Below, in pieces: positions 10,236-17,805 of a stretch of DNA of 64,000 nt. Numbering within the stretch: the first letter of the stretch is position 1; every line of letters starts with the position of its first letter. Location: contig NZ_CP094984.1 of assembly GCF_022869865.1 (NCBI RefSeq), forward strand, positions 930,001-994,000, read 5' to 3'. Origin of the DNA: Arthrobacter zhangbolii. GTDB taxonomy: Bacteria; Actinomycetota; Actinomycetes; Actinomycetales; Micrococcaceae. A model generated the notes under the pieces. The model was not told where the DNA came from and did no database searches. It saw only the letters and a list, made by a program, of their open reading frames with translations. The position numbers were made by a program, and so were the translations under genes.

Positions 10236-10751
10236 CTATCCGGGAACCGGGCCGGCGCCGGGGCGCAGCCGCGTGCGTTTGCCCGTGGCTGAGACGGCGA
10301 AGCGCGCCCGGTGTTGGCGCGGAATGAGCGGCAGGTATTCGGGCCTGGCAGCAACATAGGCCCGGGTCCGCGGGCAGAAGGGCAGCAGCGCGATACGGCT
10401 CCTGCGGGCATCAGCGAGCACTTCCTCGATGAGGAGCGTCTCGGCAGTCCGTTGCCGGTACGCCGGATCCACGATGATGCGCAGGGCCCAGAGCTCCCCG
10501 CCGTGCATTTCATACTGCAGGTAAGCGGCCATGGTGCCGTTCACAAACAGCTCGAACCGGCTGTGCAGGCGGTTGTTGTAGACGGTCGCGTTGGGGATGC
10601 CGGTTTTTCCGCCCTTTGGGGCCGGTTTGCGGCGCTGGGCCCTGCCTCGGGAACCGGCCGGAGCGGCGGGGCCGGGTTCCGGTCCGGTTTCCGCGGGCGC
10701 CGGCAGATCCGGCTGGACAGCGTCGCTGGTTGGTCGGGTTTTGGGATTCAC
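10236..10751 (-). CDS. GNAT-like acetyltransferase domain protein with a basic N-terminus
   Basis: 171 residues. The first 55 or so are Pro/Ala/Arg-rich and low in complexity (GSRGRAQRRKPAPKGGK). The rest resembles a small Gcn5-related acetyltransferase: HSRFELFVNGTMAAYLQYEM, LWALRIIVDPAYRQRTAETL, then DARRSRIALLPFCPRTRAYV. The RQRTAE segment stands where the acetyl-CoA pyrophosphate loop (R/Q-x-x-G-x-G/A) is expected, but it lacks the glycines, so activity is uncertain. GTG 10751 is preceded by TGGAG. The gene converges with the lipoprotein gene to its left and is divergent from the DUF6318 array. Confidence 0.6.
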   Translation of the reverse strand: MNPKTRPTSDAVQPDLPAPAETGPEPGPAAPAGSRGRAQRRKPAPKGGKTGIPNATVYNNRLHSRFELFVNGTMAAYLQYEMHGGELWALRIIVDPAYRQRTAETLLIEEVLADARRSRIALLPFCPRTRAYVAARPEYLPLIPRQHRARFAVSATGKRTRLRPGAGPVPG

Positions 10752-10958
10752 GGCAGGCTCCACACTAGAAACTGGGTGGACAGCTGCTGGACCACGATGA
10801 CATGAGCATAGCGGTGAATCTGTGCCGCTCAAATTCACGGTAACCCTCCGGTTCCGGATTCCCGCCGACTGTCCTGTGGATAACGGGCTGGGGGCGCGTG
10901 GGGCTGGCTAGGATGGCCGGACTGACAGTCTTGCGGGTTGCCCGACCGGGGGTTACAG

Positions 10959-11606
10959 ATGACCAGAACCATTGCGCGGCGTGTTGCATCCTTGTTTGGT
11001 GCGGGGGTGCTTTTGGGTGGGCTGGTTGCCTGTTCCCAGGCTGCGGGGGATCCCGGCGGTGGATCACCGTCGCCTGCCCCGCCTTCCGTCTCTGCTTCGG
11101 CCACGCCGACGCCTACACCCACCCCGTCGGCGACCTACAAGCCGGCTTCGGCTGATGGTCCGGCGGAGAATGTGCCTGTGCCGGTGATGCCGGAGGAGGC
11201 GAAGCTGGAGTCCAAGGAAGGGCTGGAGGCATTCGCGCGGTACTGGTACGAGGCTGCGAATTACGGTTTCGAAACCGGCGATGTGGAGCCCATCCGCGCC
11301 ATCAGCGGCCCGGACTGCGCTGTTTGCAAGAACTTCTACCAAATGGTCGAGTCTGGTTACCAAAATGAAGATTGGATTGTCGGTGGGCAGCTAACAGTCC
11401 AAGGGATACATTCAGATTATGTTCTAACTCCAGAAGGACGGTATCAGGTGCTGATTCAGAATATTCAGGCACCAATTGGCTATTACGGACCGGGAGTTCA
11501 CTACGGTACTCGCGATGGTTACCAAGATTCCGCGGTACAGATGATCGAAGCTAGATACAGTCCGGACGGTTGGTACGCAGAGAGCGTAGTAACCATAAAG
11601 GGATGA
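10959..11606 (+). CDS. DUF6318-type lipoprotein, copy 1
   Basis: 215-residue predicted lipoprotein. The signal peptide MTRTIARRVASLFGAGVLLG is followed by lipobox LVAC near residue 26, a Ser/Pro/Thr linker (ATPTPTPTPSA), then the conserved domain with YKPASADGPAENVPVPVMPE and EGLEAFARYWYEAANYGFET. A CxxC pair (PDCAVC) comes next and is shared by all three paralogues here. I recognise the family as probably DUF6318, actinobacterial exported proteins of unknown role. The first half is nearly identical to copy 2, while everything after PDC is diverged and lower in GC. It ends two bases before the PKD gene. The ATG lies just after a G-run (CCGGGGGTTACAG), and TAGGAT about 50 bases upstream is a possible -10. 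Confidence 0.8.
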   Translation: MTRTIARRVASLFGAGVLLGGLVACSQAAGDPGGGSPSPAPPSVSASATPTPTPTPSATYKPASADGPAENVPVPVMPEEAKLESKEGLEAFARYWYEAANYGFETGDVEPIRAISGPDCAVCKNFYQMVESGYQNEDWIVGGQLTVQGIHSDYVLTPEGRYQVLIQNIQAPIGYYGPGVHYGTRDGYQDSAVQMIEARYSPDGWYAESVVTIKG

Positions 11607-11608
11607 AA

Positions 11609-12502
11609 ATGAAGTTTCGTCCACGCAAGTTTTGTCTGGTTATAGCCATCGCGCTTTCGACTCTCGTTGCGGGAAGTGGTGCCGCTCTCGCGGCCATCAA
11701 TGACACTGGATTCAAGGACGATTTGGTCACCTCAGGAGCATTCCAGCGGGACCCTGGCACCGGTGTCTGGACAACTATGCCGGTTGGTATTCCCAGTGAT
11801 CCCATGGGCTACCGATTCGTACCGGTTTGCTTCGACGATATGGCTGGCCACGTCGAATGCTTGGCTGCGAATCAAGCTGCATGTACCGCCGGTGATGATG
11901 GGCGCCTGGTGTACTGGTTTTCGGGACTGAAAACCGTTGATCCGAGCACTTGGTCCAGAGTCAGTGATACGCCGTCGTGCATTTACTCCGAGGAACCGGT
12001 TGATATTGGTGAGCAGATCCGGGCGCAAATCCTTGCCGCGTTTCAGGAACGGCCCATAGTTCCCGGCGGGCTGGTGTTGCAGCCGAGCCCGCACACGTTG
12101 GTCGGGATGGAAACGAACGTGTATATCGAAGCAACTGAGCAGGTTTTCGAGATGGTCCTGCTGGGGCAGAGCATCCGGATTGTGGCCACACCGACGGAAT
12201 ACGAGATCAACTACGGTGACGGCACGGTGTACGGGCCCACCCCGGTACCGGGAGGCCCGTTGGGCCAGGACCGTTGGGGTGAGGTGACGCAGACCAGCCA
12301 CGCGTATGCGGCCAGCGGGGATTATCAGGTGGGCGCAACGGTGTATTTCTCCGGCAAGTATTCGGTGAACGGGGGAACCGTGATTCCCATCGATGGGCGG
12401 GCAACGGTGTCTTCGCCCGCCCAGACCCTGCGGGTGTGGCGGTCGGAAACCCGCAGTGTGGCGGACAACTGCCTGGTGAACCCGAACGGCGTCGGATGCT
12501 AG
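11609..12502 (+). CDS. Secreted PKD-like domain protein, copy 1
   Basis: 297 residues with an export signal (MKFRPRKFCLVIAIALSTLV, then GSGAALA) and no lipobox. The C-terminal third resembles a PKD/Ig-like fold: YEINYGDGTVYGPTPVPGG, then TSHAYAASGDYQVGATVYFS, the usual YxWDFGDG...HxYxxxGxYxV layout. Cysteines in VPVCFDDMAGHVEC suggest disulfides outside the cell. It probably acts at the surface together with the preceding lipoprotein; no function is known. ATG 11609 matches the start of copy 2 and has AAGGGA upstream; ATG 11603 overlaps the previous stop but leaves no room for a ribosome site. The last 224 codons are almost identical to copy 2, while the signal peptide and next 45 or so residues differ. 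Confidence 0.75.
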   Translation: MKFRPRKFCLVIAIALSTLVAGSGAALAAINDTGFKDDLVTSGAFQRDPGTGVWTTMPVGIPSDPMGYRFVPVCFDDMAGHVECLAANQAACTAGDDGRLVYWFSGLKTVDPSTWSRVSDTPSCIYSEEPVDIGEQIRAQILAAFQERPIVPGGLVLQPSPHTLVGMETNVYIEATEQVFEMVLLGQSIRIVATPTEYEINYGDGTVYGPTPVPGGPLGQDRWGEVTQTSHAYAASGDYQVGATVYFSGKYSVNGGTVIPIDGRATVSSPAQTLRVWRSETRSVADNCLVNPNGVGC

Positions 12503-12641
12503 TCGCACTCTAGTCGGCCTGACACAGCCCACGGTTCAGGCTTCCGGTGTACTGTCCTGTGGATAACGGGCTGGGGGCGCGTGTGGCTGGCTAGGATGGC
12601 CGGACTGACAGTCTTGCGGGTTGCCCGACCGGGGGTTACAG

Positions 12642-13298
12642 ATGACCAGAACCATTGCGCGGCGTGTTGCATCCTTGTTTGGTGCGGGGGTGCTTTTGTG
12701 TGGGCTGGTCGCCTGTTCCCAGGCTGCGGGGGATCCCGGCGGTGGGTCACCGGTGCCTGCCCCGTCTTCCGTCTCTGCTTCTGCCACGCCGACGCCTACG
12801 CTCACCCCGTCGGCGAAGTACAAGCCGGCTTCGGCTGATGGTCCGGCGGAGAATGTGCCTGTGCCGGTGATGCCGGAGGAGGCGAAGCTGGAGTCCAAGG
12901 AGGGACTGGAGGCGTTCGCGCGGTACTGGTACGAGCTAGTGAACTACGGTTTCGAAACCGGCGATGTGGAGCCCATCCGCGCCATCAGCGGCCCGGACTG
13001 CAAAGTATGCGGCACATTCTACAAAATGGTGGGCAAAGGATTTGAGAACGAAGATTGGATCGTAGGCGGAAAGATTGACGTTCAAGGGGTTAGCTCGGAT
13101 TACATTCTCACTACAGAAGGGCGCTATCAAGTACTGATTCAAGAACGACAAGAGGAGATTACCTTTCATGGTCCCGGAGAAATATACGGATCATACGAAG
13201 GTACAGAAGATTCCGGTGTTCAGATGATTGAGGCGCGCCATACAGGACATGAATGGTTTGCAGAAAATGTTGTAACTATTACCAGTCCCACAAAATGA
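12642..13298 (+). CDS. DUF6318-type lipoprotein, copy 2
   Basis: 218 residues. The N-terminal half, including signal peptide, lipobox (LVACSQ), Thr/Pro linker and the PAENVPVPVMPEEAK block, is nearly the same as copy 1. From the CxxC pair (PDCKVC) on, the sequence diverges: GTFYKMVGKGFENEDWIVGG here against KNFYQMVESGYQNEDWIVGG in copy 1. Motifs such as EGRYQVLIQ and VQMIEAR are kept, so the fold is the same. The diverged part is visibly AT-richer than its surroundings. The stop overlaps the next ATG by four bases, so the pair is translationally coupled. Confidence 0.8.
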   Translation: MTRTIARRVASLFGAGVLLCGLVACSQAAGDPGGGSPVPAPSSVSASATPTPTLTPSAKYKPASADGPAENVPVPVMPEEAKLESKEGLEAFARYWYELVNYGFETGDVEPIRAISGPDCKVCGTFYKMVGKGFENEDWIVGGKIDVQGVSSDYILTTEGRYQVLIQERQEEITFHGPGEIYGSYEGTEDSGVQMIEARHTGHEWFAENVVTITSPTK

Positions 13299-14188
13299 AG
13301 TTTATAAAGGGTGCGCTTGCTGTCGTTGCACTGGTTCTTGCTACGGTGCCATACAGTACACCGGCGGTTCACGCCGCTGTCGTTGGCGGTGGATGGCATG
13401 AAGACGATTCGGTGTCAGGTGGAGCATATTCCCAGGATCCAGATTCCGGGGTGTGGACCACAGTGCCGGTGGGGATCCCGGATGATCCAAGAGGCTACCG
13501 GTTCGTACCGGTTTGTTTCGACGATATGGCTGGCCACGTCGAATGCTTGGCTGCGAATCAAGCTGCATGTACCGCCGGTGATGATGGGCGCCTGGTGTAC
13601 TGGTTTTCGGGACTGAAAACCGTTGATCCGAGCACTTGGTCCAGAGTCAGTGATACGCCGTCGTGCATTTACTCCGAGGAACCGGTTGATATTGGTGAGC
13701 AGATCCGGGCGCAAATCCTTGCCGCGTTTCAGGAACGGCCCATAGTTCCCGGCGGGCTGGTGTTGCAGCCGAGCCCGCACACGTTGGTCGGGATGGAAAC
13801 GAACGTGTATATCGAAGCAACTGAGCAGGTTTTCGAGATGGTCCTGCTGGGGCAGAGCATCCGGATTGTGGCCACACCGACGGAATACGAGATCAACTAC
13901 GGTGACGGCACGGTGTACGGGCCCACCCCGGTACCGGGAGGCCCGTTGGGCCAGGACCGTTGGGGTGAGGTGACGCAGACCAGCCACGCGTATGCGGCCA
14001 GCGGGGATTATCAGGTGGGCGCAACGGTGTATTTCTCCGGCACGTATTCGGTGAACGGGGGAACCGTGATTCCCATCGATGGGCGGGCAACGGTGTCTTC
14101 GCCCGCCCAGACCCTGCGGGTGTGGCGGTCGGAAACCCGCAGTGTGGCGGACAACTGCCTGGTGAACCCGAACGGCGTCGGATGCTAA
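13295..14188 (+). CDS. Secreted PKD-like domain protein, copy 2
   Basis: 297 residues, the same length as copy 1. The signal peptide MKFIKGALAVVALVLATVPY and the following segment (GGGWHEDDSVSGGAYSQDPD) differ from copy 1. From about residue 70 (FDDMAGHVEC) the two proteins are identical apart from Thr in place of Lys in GTYSVNGG. The PKD-like domain is in the C-terminal third. The start is fixed by the ATGA overlap with the lipoprotein gene. The end overlaps the start of the third DUF6318 gene by seven bases (ATGCTAA). Confidence 0.75.
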   Translation: MKFIKGALAVVALVLATVPYSTPAVHAAVVGGGWHEDDSVSGGAYSQDPDSGVWTTVPVGIPDDPRGYRFVPVCFDDMAGHVECLAANQAACTAGDDGRLVYWFSGLKTVDPSTWSRVSDTPSCIYSEEPVDIGEQIRAQILAAFQERPIVPGGLVLQPSPHTLVGMETNVYIEATEQVFEMVLLGQSIRIVATPTEYEINYGDGTVYGPTPVPGGPLGQDRWGEVTQTSHAYAASGDYQVGATVYFSGTYSVNGGTVIPIDGRATVSSPAQTLRVWRSETRSVADNCLVNPNGVGC

Positions 14189-14856
14189 AGGTCAAAGGAC
14201 GCCGGGGACGCATCACAATAATGATGGCCTCGATAGGGGCGGCTGTCGGGTTTGCAGGGTGTGCCATGAGCGACGGGGATGCCTTCGAGGGGGAGTCCCC
14301 ACTAACGACGGAGTCATCCGTTACTCCCACCCCCACTCCCACCCCCAGATATAAGCCTGGGTCCGCCAAGGGTCCGGCTGAAAATGTTCCGCTCCCAGTG
14401 GTGCCTGTCGAAGCCAAAACCGCATCCAAGGTCGGTCTTGAGGCCTTCGCTGAGTATTGGTACGAGACGGCGAACTACGGGTACGAGACCGGCGATACCT
14501 CTTTGACTCAGGCCGTGAGTGGTCCCGAATGCGAAACCTGTGCGAACTATTTCGAGGTAGTCGAAGGCGGGTACATTGGCGACGATTGGATGGCGAACTC
14601 GGCAATAGAGGTTTTGCAAGTTCACTCTGACTACGTGCTCACACCCGACGGGCGGTACCAGGCGGTTGTTTACTTTAGACAGGAGGCGATGGAGTATTAC
14701 GGCCCCGAAGGCCTGCAACTGGAAGGTGAGGCCGATTTGGGTGTTGTGCAACTCTTCGAGGCGGTATGGGAAGGCGATCATTGGGTGGCGGCGAACATCG
14801 CGACTATGAACGTCCTGGATAAATGTCAGTTCCACCCCGAAGATCCCGACTGCTAA
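14182..14856 (+). CDS. DUF6318-type lipoprotein, third divergent paralogue
   Basis: 224 residues. It starts MLKVKGRRGRITIMMASIGA with lipobox GFAGC near residue 27, then a Thr/Pro linker (TPTPTPTPRYK) and the family block GPAENVPLPVVPVEAKTASK. The CxxC pair is in PECETC. It matches copies 1 and 2 in layout and motifs, but the DNA is diverged throughout, so it is an older paralogue rather than part of the recent duplication. It overlaps the PKD gene by seven bases. Its stop shares four bases with the convergent gene on the other strand. Two methionines at 14221 and 14224 are possible alternative starts, but they would remove the basic n-region. Confidence 0.78.
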   Translation: MLKVKGRRGRITIMMASIGAAVGFAGCAMSDGDAFEGESPLTTESSVTPTPTPTPRYKPGSAKGPAENVPLPVVPVEAKTASKVGLEAFAEYWYETANYGYETGDTSLTQAVSGPECETCANYFEVVEGGYIGDDWMANSAIEVLQVHSDYVLTPDGRYQAVVYFRQEAMEYYGPEGLQLEGEADLGVVQLFEAVWEGDHWVAANIATMNVLDKCQFHPEDPDC

Positions 14857-15653
14857 AGGTCGGCAGGCCGGGGCACCGCAAACAGGGTCCGGGGATCCTG
14901 CAGCACTGCGGGATAGCTGAACGCAGACCGGGGAATGCTCCCGGAGAGTGCCACCGGCCGCACGGCAGTGTCGTTTGTGAGTTCCACCGGACCGGCACGC
15001 CCCAGCAGCAGCCGCGACCTGTCATTCGGGGCTATTACGGCCACCGGATCGCCGTCGTCCATGTCCTCCAGCAGCCGCACCAGCTGCCGGCCACGCTTGC
15101 CGGTAATGGGCGTGCCCTTTGCGGAAAGCATCGGCAGGACGATGGTGGCAGCATCGCCGTCGGGCACTGCCCGAGCCACCCACAGTGTGTCCGCGGGGTC
15201 CGGATCCGCGGGATCCGGCACGTCGGCGGGGGAGGGCCAGACATACGGCAGCCCGGCATCGGTATCCGGAAACAGCGGCCCGTAAACCTCGGGAGACTTC
15301 TCGATCAGATTGGACCGGTGACTGCGGTGCAGCTCCTCGTCACCCAGCCAGGACGGCAGCTCAACCGCGCCGCCATCCCCGTCCACCCGGGGCGCGAACT
15401 CCAGGATCTGTTCACGCACGGTATCGGCATGTCCGCGGGCAATCCACTCGTCCGTCATCGCCAGCCCGTAGGCGGTCAATGCGGGCACAAAGCCCTTCCA
15501 CATCAGCAGTGCCGGGTGCCGCCGCCAGCCGTAGTCCGGAACCACCAGCCCGCGCAGCAGCTGCAGGGTCTCCACGCGCTGCTTGCCCAGCCGTGCCTGA
15601 TCCAGCACCGCCGCGCTGCGGGCGAAGCTCTCATAGGGGAGGAAGGTTTGCAC
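14853..15653 (-). CDS. MSMEG_6728 family protein (pyrimidine-dimer glycosylase-like fold)
   Basis: 266 residues. The N-terminal block MQTFLPYESFARSAAVLDQA, followed by RLGKQRVETLQLLRG and GWRRHPALLMWKGF, is the signature of the MSMEG_6728 family, related to the Pyr_excise domain of phage T4 endonuclease V-type proteins. Pairs such as EELHRSHRSNLIEK support it. A DNA-repair role is inferred from the fold only; biochemical function is not established. The start is a GTG with CAGACT six bases upstream, a weak leaderless-type promoter that would lie just before the end of the upstream acetyltransferase gene. Confidence 0.8.
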   Translation of the reverse strand: MQTFLPYESFARSAAVLDQARLGKQRVETLQLLRGLVVPDYGWRRHPALLMWKGFVPALTAYGLAMTDEWIARGHADTVREQILEFAPRVDGDGGAVELPSWLGDEELHRSHRSNLIEKSPEVYGPLFPDTDAGLPYVWPSPADVPDPADPDPADTLWVARAVPDGDAATIVLPMLSAKGTPITGKRGRQLVRLLEDMDDGDPVAVIAPNDRSRLLLGRAGPVELTNDTAVRPVALSGSIPRSAFSYPAVLQDPRTLFAVPRPADL

Positions 15654-15665
15654 CGGCCCAGTCTG

Positions 15666-16268
15666 TCACTGTTCGCCGGGACGGGCCGCTCCGCGAACAG
15701 CACCGGCACCCGCATCCGGAGCGGCCACCAGCTGGCGGACCATGATCAGGTCACGGAAGGTATGGCTGCCTACCCGGAAGGACCGGCGGCCGGAGGTCTG
15801 GAACCCTGACTTGCGGTAGAAGGACTGCGCCCTGACGTTACGGTTGTTGACGCCCAGCCACATGGAGCGGGCCCCCACAGAAGCCGCGGCGCCGGCGGCC
15901 GCTTCAACCAGCTGGCCGGCCAGCCCGCTGCCGTGAGCGTCCGGGTGCAGATAGAACTTGTTCAGTTCAGCCGAAGGCCGCACCGCACGGCCCTGATCCA
16001 GGGCTTCAAGCACCTCCGGATCCGACGGTGCCGCCAGGACCAGCAGGCAGTAGCCCAGCAGCCGGCCGGCGTCCCGGGCCGCCAGAACCAGCGCCTTCTC
16101 GTCATTCAGATAAGCGGCGAACCGCTCGGCGGACAGGTTCTCCGTGACAAAGGCGGTGCTGTCCTCCGGTGTGACCTCAGGCGGACACGCCAACGGGAAC
16201 GTAAGGGCGGCCAGTCCGACGAGCCCGGGGATATCTTCTGGTGTTGCATGTGAAATCGAGGCTTGCAC
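15666..16268 (-). CDS. GNAT family N-acetyltransferase
   Basis: 200 residues. The acetyl-CoA site is clear: LNKFYLHPDAHGSGLAGQLV with the Q/H-G-S-G-L loop (about residue 115), followed by MWLGVNNRNVRAQSFYRKSG, motif B with the catalytic-region tyrosine. The N-terminus ISHATPEDIPGLVGLAALTF is typical of RimI-like enzymes. The acceptor substrate is unknown. Of two adjacent GTG codons the second (16268) is preferred, because coding-strand TATGCT sits exactly six bases before it and there is no Shine-Dalgarno sequence. Confidence 0.85.
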   Translation of the reverse strand: MQASISHATPEDIPGLVGLAALTFPLACPPEVTPEDSTAFVTENLSAERFAAYLNDEKALVLAARDAGRLLGYCLLVLAAPSDPEVLEALDQGRAVRPSAELNKFYLHPDAHGSGLAGQLVEAAAGAAASVGARSMWLGVNNRNVRAQSFYRKSGFQTSGRRSFRVGSHTFRDLIMVRQLVAAPDAGAGAVRGAARPGEQ

Positions 16269-16274
16269 CACTCC

Positions 16275-16280
16275 AGCATA
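16275..16280 (-). promoter_or_regulatory. -10 hexamer of the acetyltransferase gene, leaderless geometry
   Basis: Coding-strand TATGCT, six bases before GTG 16268. It decides between two adjacent GTG codons. Confidence 0.5.
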
Positions 16281-16327
16281 GGCATGCCCGGCAGGTGCCT
16301 GCCCTTCGACCCGGGCATACCGCCGGT

Positions 16328-16963
16328 TTAGTACCGGGCGTAGAGCTCTCCGACCGGAAGCCCGGCGTCCACGGTGTTCTCCGGTCCGGGCAGGGGGCAG
16401 GCCCAGGCCTCGTCGTAGGCACAGGACGGGTTGTAGAGATAGTTGAAGTCCAGCACCAGGCTGCCGGGCCGTTCGCCCGCGCCCAGGTTGGCTCCCTTGA
16501 TGGTGTCCAGCAGGTAGCGCCCGCCACCGTAGCTGCCGCCGTCAGCGCCGGAGGTTGCGTCCTTGACCGGAATGAAAATACCTCCGCCGTAGGAATCCAG
16601 GTTCCAGACCGCCAGGGAACCCACACCGTCAACGCTGACCGTGCCCAGCCGGGTAAACGGCACCACGCCGTCGGTGCCCGTGGCAACCTCCATGGACTGG
16701 CCGGCACCCGCGTCCTCAATTACCGCCTCGAAGCGGAACGTAGGATCGTAGCGGGCGGTGCGGAGGCCGCGGAAGCGACGCCGCGTGGCTTCGGGGAGGG
16801 GCGACGCCGGGTGTGTACCGAAGAGCCGGTCCCGACCGGTGGCCCACAGGGAATGGGCGTGTGACACGGAAATCGATTCGGATGCGCGCCGGGCCTGCTC
16901 GTAAAGGGCAAACACGTTACGGCGCCAGTCGGCGGTGGCAAGGGCAGTGACGGGGGATACCAT
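16328..16963 (-). CDS. DUF1684 domain protein
   Basis: 211 residues. The C-terminal half carries the DUF1684 hallmark: YGGGRYLLDTIKGANLGAGE, then LVLDFNYLYNPSCAYDEAWA and CPLPGPENTVDAGLPVGE. The conserved Cys pair and PPEN-like turn are intact. The family is widespread in actinobacteria and its role is unknown. The N-terminus (WRRNVFALYEQARRA) is amphipathic with no signal peptide, so it is cytoplasmic. ATG 16963 is chosen because TACGCT lies six bases upstream. The start is only 22 bases from that of the divergent TSUP gene. Confidence 0.82.
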   Translation of the reverse strand: MVSPVTALATADWRRNVFALYEQARRASESISVSHAHSLWATGRDRLFGTHPASPLPEATRRRFRGLRTARYDPTFRFEAVIEDAGAGQSMEVATGTDGVVPFTRLGTVSVDGVGSLAVWNLDSYGGGIFIPVKDATSGADGGSYGGGRYLLDTIKGANLGAGERPGSLVLDFNYLYNPSCAYDEAWACPLPGPENTVDAGLPVGELYARY

Positions 16964-16969
16964 CTGTCC

Positions 16970-16979
16970 AGCGTAGTGT
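16970..16979. promoter_or_regulatory. Overlapping divergent -10 elements of DUF1684 and TSUP genes
   Basis: The ten bases AGCGTAGTGT hold TACGCT on the minus strand (16975-16970, six bases before ATG 16963) and TAGTGT on the plus strand (16974-16979, six bases before GTG 16986). The two hexamers share two bases. Each promoter's -35 region must lie inside the other gene's first codons. Confidence 0.5.
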
Positions 16980-16985
16980 GTTCCA

Positions 16986-17732
16986 GTGACTACCGGACTT
17001 CTTATTGTGGTGCTTGTCGCCATCTTCATCGGAGCGATCGCCCAGCGGATTGCCGGACTGGGCTTCGCGCTGCTGATTTCCCCGTTCCTCGTAATCATCC
17101 TCGGTTCGCACGGCGGGGTGATCATGGTAAATATCTGCGGCCTGGTGTCCTCGCTCCTGATTATGAGCCGCGTCTGGCGGGATGTGGACTGGTCAATGTA
17201 CCGCTGGCTCGCCGTGCCCGCTGTGATAGCCAGCGTGCCGGCGTCGGCTGCCGCGGTGTTCCTTCCCGCTGCACCGCTGGCCGTGACGGTAGGCGCCGTC
17301 GTCCTGGTGGCCCTGAGTATCTCCCTGCTCCTGCAGCGGACCTCGGTGGTCCTGACCGGAAATGTTCCCAAGGCGGTGGCCGGTTTCGCATCCGGGATCA
17401 CCAACGCCATGGCCGGCGTAGGCGGCCCGGCCGTCAGCGTTTACGCACTGCTGGCCCGCTGGCCGCAGCGGCCCTTCGCGGCCACCCTGCAGCCCTTCTT
17501 CGTCACCACGGCCGCCGTCACCCTGACCTCCAAGCTCTTCCTGGACCCCGGACAGATGCCGCCCTTCGAGGCCTGGGCCTGGGCCCTGGTGGCGCTGATG
17601 ATTGTGGCCGGCATTTATGCGGGGGAGAAACTGCAGCGCTTTATCCGCGATGACCAGGCCCGCCTGGCCGTGATTGTGATCGCGTTCATCGGAGCAGCTG
17701 CGGCTCTGGTGAAGGGCCTGATCGACCTCTGA
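16986..17732 (+). CDS. TSUP/TauE-SafE family membrane transporter (second paralogue)
   Basis: 248 residues with about eight membrane segments. TTGLLIVVLVAIFIGAIAQR followed by IAGLGFALLISPFLV aligns position by position with the paralogue at 2904-3653, and the second-half block ASGITNAMAGVGGPAVSVYA also matches. The family exports or imports organic anions and sulfur compounds; the substrate is unknown. The GTG start has TAGTGT six bases upstream. The ribosome-site region is taken up by the divergent neighbour's promoter. Confidence 0.85.
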   Translation: MTTGLLIVVLVAIFIGAIAQRIAGLGFALLISPFLVIILGSHGGVIMVNICGLVSSLLIMSRVWRDVDWSMYRWLAVPAVIASVPASAAAVFLPAAPLAVTVGAVVLVALSISLLLQRTSVVLTGNVPKAVAGFASGITNAMAGVGGPAVSVYALLARWPQRPFAATLQPFFVTTAAVTLTSKLFLDPGQMPPFEAWAWALVALMIVAGIYAGEKLQRFIRDDQARLAVIVIAFIGAAAALVKGLIDL

Positions 17733-17805
17733 CCCGGGGCTCCGTTAGCCGACTCACGCCGGAGCCTCGCCGGGCTGCGCGGGGCCGGGTGGCACGATAG
17801 AACCG

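Larger units (their letters stand above)
10868..12502 (+). repeat. Unit 1 of a tandem two-gene duplication (DUF6318 + PKD)
   Basis: This unit repeats at 12551-14188. Homology starts at ACTGTCCTGTGGATAACGGG in both copies. Block A (10868-11318) matches 12551-13001 at a constant offset of 1683 with few differences. The middle (11319-about 11808) is strongly diverged. Block B (11831-12502) matches 13517-14188 over 672 bases, where I saw a single difference (AAG to ACG, Lys to Thr). The block edges fall inside genes, so each unit is a mosaic. Confidence 0.9.
12551..14188 (+). repeat. Unit 2 of the tandem two-gene duplication
   Basis: Second copy of the unit at 10868-12502. It includes the upstream region of the lipoprotein gene, so copy 2 probably carries its own promoter. 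The 48 bases between the units (12503-12550) match neither unit. In copy 2 the end of block B runs straight into a third DUF6318 gene; in copy 1 it does not. Confidence 0.9.

Noticed and set aside
10868-14188. Insertion sequence or transposon as the cause of the duplication
   Set aside because: No transposase gene, terminal inverted repeats or target-site duplications are seen at the unit borders.
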